Both the position numbers and the translations under genes were made by a program. From Nakamurella deserti (GTDB taxonomy: Bacteria > Actinomycetota > Actinomycetes > Mycobacteriales > Nakamurellaceae): a DNA stretch of 64,000 bases. Under the pieces are notes generated by a model. That model did no database searches, was not told the origin of the DNA, and worked only from the letters and a program-made list of their open reading frames with translations. The stretch spans positions 2,874,816 to 2,938,815 of the forward strand of contig NZ_QCXS01000002.1 of NCBI RefSeq assembly GCF_003260015.1. Direction: 5' to 3'. Positions 55,623 to 61,965 of this stretch are shown in pieces; the first letter of the stretch is position 1, and the number at the start of each line of letters is the position of its first letter.

Positions 55623-56636
55623 TCACTTCAGCAGGTCGCGGACGGCCTTGGTGTACGCGGAGTTCAGCTCGACCAGCGCGCGGTTCTGGGCGCGGGACAG
55701 CTCGGCGACCCAGGAGACGTCGGTGGCGGCGGCCAGGTCCTTCTGCAGGTCCAGGTAGGCGGCGAAACCGGCGTCGTAGGCGTCCAGCCATGCCAGACCG
55801 GCGACCTTGCCGTGCGCGGTCATCGTCTGGGCGACGGCCTGCACCTTGTGGGTGGCGTCCTCCATGGCCGGGCGCGCCGACTCGGCGGCCTTGGTCAGGT
55901 AGCCCGCGACCGCGGTGGAGTTGTCCAGGGCGGTCTGGCCGTACTCGTGCGCCTTGGTGGTCATCTCGTCCAGCGACGGGGTGTAGGCGGTGAGGTAGTC
56001 CTGCGCGCGCTTGGCGGCGTCCTCCATGGCCGGCACGAACGACTGCGCCAGCTCCTGCGCCTTGCGGGTCGCGTCCTCGATCGCCGGGCGGAAGGTCTCC
56101 GCGGACGACGTCCAGTACTCGACGACCTTCTTGTTGGCGTCCTCGACGACCGGGACCATCGACGCGGCGAGGTCCTGGGCCTTCTTGGCGGCGTCCTCCA
56201 TGGTGGGGACGAACGACCCGGCGGCCTTGGTCATGTACTCGGTGACGGCGGCGGTGTTGTCCTGCGCGGTCTTCACACCCGCCTCGTACCCGGCGCGGGT
56301 GTGGTCGGCGGCGGCCTGCGCGGCCTCGGTGACCGACTTGGTGACCTCGGCGGTGGTGGCCTTGGCCTCCTCGGTGGCCTTGGTGCCGGCGGCCACGAGG
56401 TCGCTGGTCAGGTCCTGGGCGACCTTGGTCGCGGAGGCGGTGGCGGAGGTGGTGGCCTCCTGCGTGGTGTCGGCGACCGAGGTGGTGGCGTCGGCGGCGG
56501 CCCTGGTGGCGGTCGCGGCGGCGGCCTTGGTGGCCTCGGCGGTGGCCTTGGCGGCCTTCGCGGTGGCGGCGCTGGTGGCCTTGCCCGCGTCGACGGCCTT
56601 GGCGAACTGGGCGGTGCCGTTGGTGGTCTCGGCCAT
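55623..56636 (-). CDS. Phasin-like PHA granule protein with 18-residue repeats
   Basis: A 337-residue, Ala-rich, almost wholly helical protein without signal peptide. Residues about 15-110 are Ala/Thr/Lys-rich. Residues 141-275 contain repeated segments of the type FVP-x-MEDA-x-KKAQDLA, with the Pro at residues 144, 162, 184, 202, 220 and 256, i.e. spaced mostly by 18 or 36. The last 60 residues (LAWLDAYDAGFAAYLDLQKDLAAAT) form another amphipathic stretch typical of phasins. It probably coats PHA granules. It precedes the regulator and synthase genes of the PHA locus. Confidence 0.8.
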   Translation of the reverse strand: MAETTNGTAQFAKAVDAGKATSAATAKAAKATAEATKAAAATATRAAADATTSVADTTQEATTSATASATKVAQDLTSDLVAAGTKATEEAKATTAEVTKSVTEAAQAAADHTRAGYEAGVKTAQDNTAAVTEYMTKAAGSFVPTMEDAAKKAQDLAASMVPVVEDANKKVVEYWTSSAETFRPAIEDATRKAQELAQSFVPAMEDAAKRAQDYLTAYTPSLDEMTTKAHEYGQTALDNSTAVAGYLTKAAESARPAMEDATHKVQAVAQTMTAHGKVAGLAWLDAYDAGFAAYLDLQKDLAAATDVSWVAELSRAQNRALVELNSAYTKAVRDLLK

Positions 56637-56713
56637 GAGCTGCTCCTCGTGTGCGATGGGTCCCGGTGACGGGCTGATGCGTCGTTCCGTGGCCGTTGGT
56701 GCTGATCGGCCCT

Positions 56714-56744
56714 GTTAGCAGGTTAGCCAGCAGGCCCGGCTAAC
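56714..56744. promoter_or_regulatory. Repeated GTTAGC elements upstream of the phasin-like gene
   Basis: GTTAGCA (56714-56720), GTTAGCC (56722-56728) and the inverted copy GGCTAAC (56738-56744, 9-base spacer) lie 78-108 bases before the phasin-like start. They form a direct plus inverted repeat suitable for a dimeric regulator, perhaps the XRE protein of the locus. The rest of the 331-base divergent gap (56637-56967) contains a GGC-rich run and no gene. Confidence 0.5.
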
Positions 56745-56967
56745 TGCAAGCACGGGTGAGTCATCGCACACCGCACGGACCGCAGGGTCCGACGAGGCGG
56801 CGGCGGCGGCGCAGGGATGTGTCGCAGGCCATGCCGGCGACCTGGAACGTTCTAGGCCGCCACCGCGTCTGTATGGGTGGAAGGAACACCACGGTCCGCC
56901 GGGCCGCACCCTTCCAGGCAGCCCTACGACAGCGATGCCTCCATCCCACTCTCTGGAGGAGAACCAC

Positions 56968-57165
56968 ATGAGCCCCAAGGACATCCGACGCCCCGCCACG
57001 CTGACCCGGGTGCTGTCGCGGGCGACGAAGCGTCGCACGCTGGCCCGCGAGCTGGCCGGCTTCACCACCGCCGCGGACCGTCTCGAGCTCGAGACCCTGC
57101 TCGAGGCCCAGCCGTCCGCCGACACCCGTGAGGTCCGCGCGATCCTGGCCCGTCAGGCCGCCTGA
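56968..57165 (+). CDS. Small basic protein of unknown function
   Basis: I do not recognise this 65-residue protein. It is basic at the N-terminus (KDIRRPATLTRVLSRATKRR) and then helical and charged (LARELAGF, DRLELETLLEAQPSADTREVRAILARQ). It has no transmembrane segment. Evidence that it is real: a good ribosome site (CTGGAGGAG, 5-8 bases before ATG 56968), codon bias like its neighbours, and a very strong hairpin terminator starting 10 bases after the stop. It is monocistronic and divergent from the phasin-like gene. Confidence 0.75.
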   Translation: MSPKDIRRPATLTRVLSRATKRRTLARELAGFTTAADRLELETLLEAQPSADTREVRAILARQAA

Positions 57166-57175
57166 GCCGCCCGCC

Positions 57176-57211
57176 CCGGAAGGCCGTCCCGCGATCGGGG
57201 CGGCCTTCCGG
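57176..57211 (+). terminator. 16-bp hairpin terminator of the small-protein gene
   Basis: CCGGAAGGCCG-T-CCCG, a CGAT loop and CGGG-G-CGGCCTTCCGG form a 16-bp stem with one G-U pair in RNA. It starts 10 bases after the stop of the 65-aa gene and is one of the strongest stems in the window. Confidence 0.92.
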
Positions 57212-57265
57212 CGTCTGTGGGCTCGTGCGCCGCGGCCGGAACCGGCCCGCGTAGCGTGCGCAGGC

Positions 57266-58195
57266 ATGACGCGCCGGAGCGGAGTGCTGGTCCTGCTCGC
57301 CGCCCTGCTGGTGCTGGTCGTCACCGCGCTGCGTCCAGGGCCCGTCGCCGGCACCGCAGCAGCCGAGCCCGTGCCCGGCCCCCCGGCCGCGGGCGAGTGC
57401 GTGTCGGAGCCGGTGCAGCAGTACCCCGGATACGGCGGGGGCACCGGTCAGACGTATGTCTATCCCCAGCTGACGGTCGCGCCGTGCACGGGCCCCCGCT
57501 TCGCGGAGGTCGTCTCGGTGCTCGACGCACCGGCCCAGCCGCAGATCGTCGCGCAGGGCTCGTCGCTGAACATCTCCGATCCCAACCAGGCGGCCTGTCG
57601 GACCGCGGTGCACGACTACCTGGGCACCGCGGTCACGGTCGACCCGGCCGGAGTCATCTGGTCTACCGTGACCACGGTCGAGGTGTCGGTCACCCGTCCC
57701 GCGTCGCGGCAGGAGGCCGCTGGGCAACGCTGGTTGGCGTGCCTGGCCGCGGCCCGCGGCCCGACCCTCCCCGGACAGGAGCCGGCACCCTACGACGGGA
57801 CGCTGCGGGACGCGATCGCCACCGGCGCTGCGCGGGACCGCATCGGTGCGTGCGCCACCGCGCCCGACCTCGACACGGCCTACCCGGCGGCGGCCTGCAG
57901 CCGCCCGCACACCGTGCAACTGCTGGCCACCACCCGCGACCTGCCGGCCGGCACCCCGATCGCGACGGTGTCCGACGGCTGCCGCTGGACCGCCGAGCGG
58001 CTGACCGGTCTGCCCGACGTCACCGCGGCCGGCGCCCTGACCGTCCGCGTCGTGGTCAGCGTCGACGGCCGCACCGTGACCGGTGACGTCCTACCGGCGG
58101 ACGCGGCGGTGGCGTGCGGCCTGGGCACCGTGGGTGGCCGCACGCTCGGCGGCGGACTGGTCGGCCTGGGCGCCGCGCCGCTGCCGTGGATCTGA
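57266..58195 (+). CDS. Exported septum-formation-family-like protein
   Basis: A 309-residue protein with an N-terminal signal/anchor (residues 6-22, GVLVLLAALLVLVVTAL). It has two exterior modules: the first from GECVSEPV with a Cys in TVAPCTGPRFAEVV, the second from IGACATAPDLD with AACSRPHTVQLL. The ACSRPH motif and module layout resemble the septum formation domain. The overall plan matches the protein at 41677-42714, although sequence identity looks low. Function unknown; a cell-envelope role is likely. Confidence 0.7.
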   Translation: MTRRSGVLVLLAALLVLVVTALRPGPVAGTAAAEPVPGPPAAGECVSEPVQQYPGYGGGTGQTYVYPQLTVAPCTGPRFAEVVSVLDAPAQPQIVAQGSSLNISDPNQAACRTAVHDYLGTAVTVDPAGVIWSTVTTVEVSVTRPASRQEAAGQRWLACLAAARGPTLPGQEPAPYDGTLRDAIATGAARDRIGACATAPDLDTAYPAAACSRPHTVQLLATTRDLPAGTPIATVSDGCRWTAERLTGLPDVTAAGALTVRVVVSVDGRTVTGDVLPADAAVACGLGTVGGRTLGGGLVGLGAAPLPWI

Positions 58196-58227
58196 CCGGT
58201 CGGGACACCCGGCGTCGGGACGTCTCG

Positions 58228-58246
58228 GACACCGGGGGCCGGTGTC
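58228..58246. terminator. Hairpin between convergent genes
   Basis: GACACCGG-GGG-CCGGTGTC forms an 8-bp stem with a 3-base loop. It follows the septum-formation-like gene by 32 bases and touches the stop codon of the opposite Pyr_excise-like gene. Confidence 0.7.
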
Positions 58247-59147
58247 AACCCGTCGGAGTCCGCAGCCGTACCCGGAACAGCGGCCGCACGTCCTGCAGTG
58301 AGGCGGGCGGGTCGACGTCGGACCGGACGAGGACGCCGTCGAAGGCGACCGGGCGCTGGTGGTGCAGACCGTGCTCGGCGGTCCTGGCCCAGCGGTAGTC
58401 CCCGGTGACGGTGCCCACCAGCAGCCGGGCCCGGTGCTCGACGAAGACGGCGACCCGGTCGCCGGTCCGGATCTCGTTGACGAAGCGGGCCAGCGCGACC
58501 AGCGGCTTGGTCCGGCGCCGGGTGAGACCCAGGGCGGCCTGCAGGTCCTCGATCTCGTGACCGGTGGCGTCGCCGGTCATCCCCGACTCGGTGCCGAGCG
58601 CGATCATGCCCTGCTCCAGGCAGGTGCCGAGCCGGGCGGAGGATTCCGCCGGCACGACCCACAGGGTGTCCCCGGTCCGCACCGGCGCCGGCGGCGGCGC
58701 CGGATCCGGCCCGGGCCAGTGGTAGTCGAGGTCCGTCGGGGTGCCGCGGAACCGTGCGCCGTAGAACGCCGGATCCTTGGCCAGCAGCTTGCTGCGGTGG
58801 GACAGGTGCAGCTGCGGGTCCCCCAGCCAGGACGGCAGCTGCCCGCGTGCGGCGAGGTCGTCCTGGTCGAGACCGGCGACGTCGGGCGCGAACTCGGCCA
58901 TCTGGTCGTAGGTGGTGTCGGCGTGGCCGAGCCGGGTCCAGGCGCGGGCGCAGATCAGCCCGTACAGCACCAGGGCGGGGACGTGGTGGCGCCACATGAC
59001 GACGGCGGGGTGGTTGGCCCAGCCGTACTCGGGCAGCTCGAGGGCCCGCAGGATCTGGAGGGTCTCGACCCGCTGCTTGCCGAGGCGGGGCGCGTCCAGC
59101 GACGCCGCGGACTCCTCGAAGTCGGGGTAGGGCAGGAACGTCTGCAT
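58245..59147 (-). CDS. Pyr_excise (MSMEG_6728)-like protein fused to an EVE/PUA-like domain
   Basis: A 300-residue protein in two parts. Residues 1 to about 140 match the pyrimidine-dimer glycosylase-like (Pyr_excise, MSMEG_6728) family: MQTFLPYPDFEESAASLDAPRLGKQRVE, WANHPAVVMWRHH, HRSKLLAKDPAFY. Residues about 160-300 resemble the EVE/PUA-like domain found in type IV restriction and Mrr/McrB-related proteins: DTLWVVPAES, GMIALGTESGM, ALARFVNEIRTGDRVAVF, LLVGTVTGDYRW. A Pro-rich linker joins them. DNA repair or defence against modified DNA is possible; no activity is proven. Confidence 0.75.
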   Translation of the reverse strand: MQTFLPYPDFEESAASLDAPRLGKQRVETLQILRALELPEYGWANHPAVVMWRHHVPALVLYGLICARAWTRLGHADTTYDQMAEFAPDVAGLDQDDLAARGQLPSWLGDPQLHLSHRSKLLAKDPAFYGARFRGTPTDLDYHWPGPDPAPPPAPVRTGDTLWVVPAESSARLGTCLEQGMIALGTESGMTGDATGHEIEDLQAALGLTRRRTKPLVALARFVNEIRTGDRVAVFVEHRARLLVGTVTGDYRWARTAEHGLHHQRPVAFDGVLVRSDVDPPASLQDVRPLFRVRLRTPTG

Positions 59148-59191
59148 GCAAGACGCTGTGCCCGATCGGAGCGTTCTCCCTGCGGTCCGGG

Positions 59192-59818
59192 TCACCGGGC
59201 GACGACGTCCGAGGCATGGTGGCGATGCAGGGCGGTGGTGGCGACGAACCACTCCTGCCACTGCGCGCCGGTCCAGCCGCGTCCGGCGAGCCGGAGCCAG
59301 ACGTCCCGCGAGGCGGTCGTCCACACCGCATCGATCACCGCGGTCGGTGGATCCGGGCGGCGCAGCACCAGCGTCATGGCGAAGCGGACCTCCTCCCACC
59401 GGGTCTGCTCCCGGACGACGAGCCGGGCGGCGGCCGCCGGATCGGTCACCGCGGCCTCGTCGAGGACCCGCTGGATGCGGGCCGAGCGCTCGTGGGCGCC
59501 GGCCAGCCACCGGGCACCGGCGGCGAGCCGGGTGTCGAGATCGCCCTCGGCCATCAGCCGGTACTCGGGCATCTCGCGGACCCGTACTCCGGCCCCGGCC
59601 GACAGCGCGGTGTCGATGCACGCGTCCAGCAGCGCCAGCTTGCTGTCGAACAGCGTGTAGACCGTCTGGCGCGCGACACCGGACGCGGCGGCCACCCTGG
59701 CCATCGTGGTGGCCACCCAGCCCTCGTCGAGGAACATCGCCGCGGCGGCCTCGAGCACGGCGGCCCGGGTGCGCCGCGACCGTGCGGTCCGTACGTCGGA
59801 GCTGTAGGTCCTGGGCAC
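59192..59818 (-). CDS. TetR/AcrR-family regulator
   Basis: A 208-residue TetR-type repressor. The N-terminal DNA-binding domain contains TMARVAAASGVARQTVYTLFDSK, and the C-terminal domain is a ligand-binding helical bundle. The GTG at 59818 gives MPRTYSSDVRT; the longer open frame to 59989 would cross the neighbouring promoter. It is divergent from the alpha/beta-hydrolase-fold gene at 59891, and the 72-base gap carries a promoter overlapped by an inverted repeat, which it probably binds. Confidence 0.9.
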   Translation of the reverse strand: MPRTYSSDVRTARSRRTRAAVLEAAAAMFLDEGWVATTMARVAAASGVARQTVYTLFDSKLALLDACIDTALSAGAGVRVREMPEYRLMAEGDLDTRLAAGARWLAGAHERSARIQRVLDEAAVTDPAAAARLVVREQTRWEEVRFAMTLVLRRPDPPTAVIDAVWTTASRDVWLRLAGRGWTGAQWQEWFVATTALHRHHASDVVAR

Positions 59819-59831
59819 GGTCGCATGGTAG

Positions 59832-59863
59832 TTGACATTGACTGGACGCTGCGTACAGTCAAT
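59832..59863 (+). promoter_or_regulatory. Promoter overlapped by a TetR operator-like inverted repeat
   Basis: TTGACA (59832-59837) and TACAGT (59854-59859), 16 bases apart, form a good -35/-10 pair for the rightward gene. ATTGACTG (59837-59844) and CAGTCAAT (59856-59863) are perfect inverted arms with an 11-base spacer, embedded in that promoter. A bound TetR dimer would block RNA polymerase directly. Confidence 0.8.
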
Positions 59864-59890
59864 CCGATCCACCGCCGAGAGGTCCCCGCC

Positions 59891-60718
59891 ATGGCTGACA
59901 CCGACGTCCGCACCCGGTTCGTCCCCACCCCACTGGGCCGGCTGAGGGTCCGCGCCGTCGGCCGCGGTGCGCCGGTGGTGCTGTGGCACAGCATGTTCGT
60001 CGACGCGACGAGCTGGGACCGGGTCGTGCCGGCGCTGGCCACCGACCGGCGGCTGCTGCTGGTGGACGGGCCCTCATCCGGCGGCAGCGACCGCCTCACT
60101 CGCGCCTCCGACATCGCCGGCTGCGCCCTGGCCGCCGGCGCCCTGCTCGACGGCCTGGCCGACGAGATCCACGGCCCGGTCGACTGGATCGGCAGCGCGT
60201 GGGGCGGTCACGTGGGGATGCAGCTCGCCGCCACCCAGCCCGAGCGGATCCGCCGACTGGTCGCCATCAGCGCACCGACCGACCCCATCGACGCCGGCCT
60301 GCGCCGCAGGCTGCGTGTGTTGCTGCCGTTGTTCCGGGCCGTCGGCGCCCGCGGCCCGGTGCGATCGGCGATCCTGGACACGCTGTTGACCGACGCCAGC
60401 CGTGCGAGCGACCCGGTGGCGGTCGAGCTCATCCTGGGGCCGCTGCGCCGGGCCGACCGCGAGGGCATGGCCCTGGCCGTCGAGACCGCCATCGTCAACC
60501 GGACCGATCTGGCCTGGGCCGCCGCCCGCATCCGCCGGCCCGTGCTGTTCGTGACCACCGACGACCGGGGCGAATGGACGCCGGAGCGGGCCCGCGAGGT
60601 GTCCGCCGGGATGACCGACGCCCGGGAGGTCACCGTGTCGGGCTCCCGGGTGCTGCCGGCGGTCGAGCAACCGGACGCCCTGGTCGCGGCGATCCGGGAG
60701 TTCTGGGCGTCGACCTGA
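59891..60718 (+). CDS. Alpha/beta-hydrolase-fold protein lacking catalytic Ser and His
   Basis: A 275-residue protein with a clear alpha/beta hydrolase fold (VVLWHSMFVDATSWDRVV, LLLVDGPSSGGSDR). Yet the nucleophile elbow reads IGSAWGGH, with Ala where GxSxG has Ser. The C-terminal position usually holding His reads GSRVLPAVEQPD. The codon at the nucleophile is GCG, so it is not a misread frame. It is therefore likely non-hydrolytic, perhaps a ligand-binding or sensor protein, or an enzyme with another mechanism. It is controlled by the divergent TetR gene. Confidence 0.82.
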   Translation: MADTDVRTRFVPTPLGRLRVRAVGRGAPVVLWHSMFVDATSWDRVVPALATDRRLLLVDGPSSGGSDRLTRASDIAGCALAAGALLDGLADEIHGPVDWIGSAWGGHVGMQLAATQPERIRRLVAISAPTDPIDAGLRRRLRVLLPLFRAVGARGPVRSAILDTLLTDASRASDPVAVELILGPLRRADREGMALAVETAIVNRTDLAWAAARIRRPVLFVTTDDRGEWTPERAREVSAGMTDAREVTVSGSRVLPAVEQPDALVAAIREFWAST

Positions 60719-60763
60719 CCGGGGCCGGGGGGTACCCCGGGTGGGACGGGCCGGTGCGACGGG

Positions 60764-61780
60764 TCACGGACCCGGCGGCGGACCCGTCGTGCTGCCGACG
60801 ACCAGGTGCGGCGCGACGACGACCTCGCGTGGCGCGGTCCGCCCGCCCTCGAGGCGTTCGATGAGCATCAGGACAGCTTCCTCGGTCAACCGCTCGGTGT
60901 CCTGCCCGACGGTCGTCAGATCCACAGACCTCAGCCGCGCGACCGGACTGTCGTCGTAGCCGATGACCGACACCGCCGCCGGGACCACCACACCGGCCCG
61001 CTCGAGGGCGTCCACGAGCCCGATCGCGCTCCGGTCGTTGAACGCGACGACCGCGGTCGGCAGCCCCCCGTCGCGCAGCGGCCCTGCCGCGGCGGCGCCG
61101 GCCACCTCGGTGTCACCACCGCCTACCACCCTGATCTGGTCCCCGAGTCCGTGCCGGCGCATCGCGGCGCGGTAGGCCCGGCGCCGCAGCACCGACACCT
61201 CCCCGCGGCCGCCGTCGACGTGGGCGATGCGCCGGTGCCCGAGGCCGACGAGGTGACCGACCGCCTGCTCGAACGCGACCCCGTCGTCGGTACGCACGAC
61301 ATCGACCGCGGTGGAGTCGATGTGACGGCCGACGAGGACGACGGGCACGCTCGCCGCGATCCGGTCGACCTGGGCGACCGGAGCGGTGGGGCCGAGCAGC
61401 ACGAGCGCCTCGCACCGCGAGTCGAGCAACGTCTCGACGGCCTGCCGCTCGTCGTGGCCCGGCGCGACGGTGCTCAGGATCAGGTGGTACCCGTGCCGGT
61501 GCGCGGCGCCGTAGACGTCGCGGACCAGGCGCGCGTGGAACGGGTTGCTGATGTCCAGCGCCACCCCGATGAGCCGGCTGCGGCGGCTGGCGAGCACGCT
61601 GGCCGCGCGGTCCGGCCGGTATCCCAGCCGCGTCGCCGCCTCCGACACCCGCTGCCGCGTCGCCGCACTCGGCCCACCCACACCCCGCAGCACCAGCGAC
61701 ACGGTCGCACTGGACACGCCCGCCGCCGCGGCGACGTCGTCCAGCCGCACCCGTCGGGGTGGCGTCGCTTCGGACATCAT
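60764..61780 (-). CDS. LacI-family transcriptional regulator
   Basis: A 338-residue LacI/GalR repressor with helix-turn-helix VRLDDVAAAAGVSSATVSLVLRG and effector domain (LIGVALDISNPFHARLVRDV ... AVSVIGYDDSPVARL). ATG 61780 or the adjacent ATG 61777 is the likely start; the frame to 61822 is less likely. It is divergent from the sugar/inositol transporter gene, and the gap carries a LacI-type site (61835-61848). It probably represses the rightward transporter-isomerase operon. Confidence 0.92.
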   Translation of the reverse strand: MMSEATPPRRVRLDDVAAAAGVSSATVSLVLRGVGGPSAATRQRVSEAATRLGYRPDRAASVLASRRSRLIGVALDISNPFHARLVRDVYGAAHRHGYHLILSTVAPGHDERQAVETLLDSRCEALVLLGPTAPVAQVDRIAASVPVVLVGRHIDSTAVDVVRTDDGVAFEQAVGHLVGLGHRRIAHVDGGRGEVSVLRRRAYRAAMRRHGLGDQIRVVGGGDTEVAGAAAAGPLRDGGLPTAVVAFNDRSAIGLVDALERAGVVVPAAVSVIGYDDSPVARLRSVDLTTVGQDTERLTEEAVLMLIERLEGGRTAPREVVVAPHLVVGSTTGPPPGP

Positions 61781-61834
61781 CCGCCTACTTTGTCTTGACA
61801 ACAGCACCGTGGTCGCCAACACTGACGGTACTCA

Positions 61835-61848
61835 TTGAAGCGCTTGAA
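61835..61848. promoter_or_regulatory. LacI-type operator upstream of the sugar transporter gene
   Basis: TTGAAGCGCTTGAA contains the perfect AAGCGCTT core (61838-61845) flanked by near-symmetric arms. It lies 55-68 bases upstream of the divergent LacI start and about 118 bases upstream of the transporter start. A TTGACA hexamer at 61795-61800 could be the -35 of the rightward promoter. Confidence 0.7.
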
Positions 61849-61965
61849 AACCAGTGGCCGGGGTCGTTCGACACGCCCGCCACGGGCCCACGCGGCGCCC
61901 GGCAGCAGCGGGCCGCCGCCACCGCGCACGACGACGAGATCCGTTCACACCGAGGAGGAGCCCCA

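Noticed and set aside
53250..56669. Very long open frame (over 1,100 codons) on the plus strand opposite the PHA synthase, regulator and phasin genes
   Set aside because: It is a GC-rich shadow frame. The opposite strand holds three genes with clear family motifs and ribosome sites, while the plus-strand product is low-complexity with no recognisable motif.
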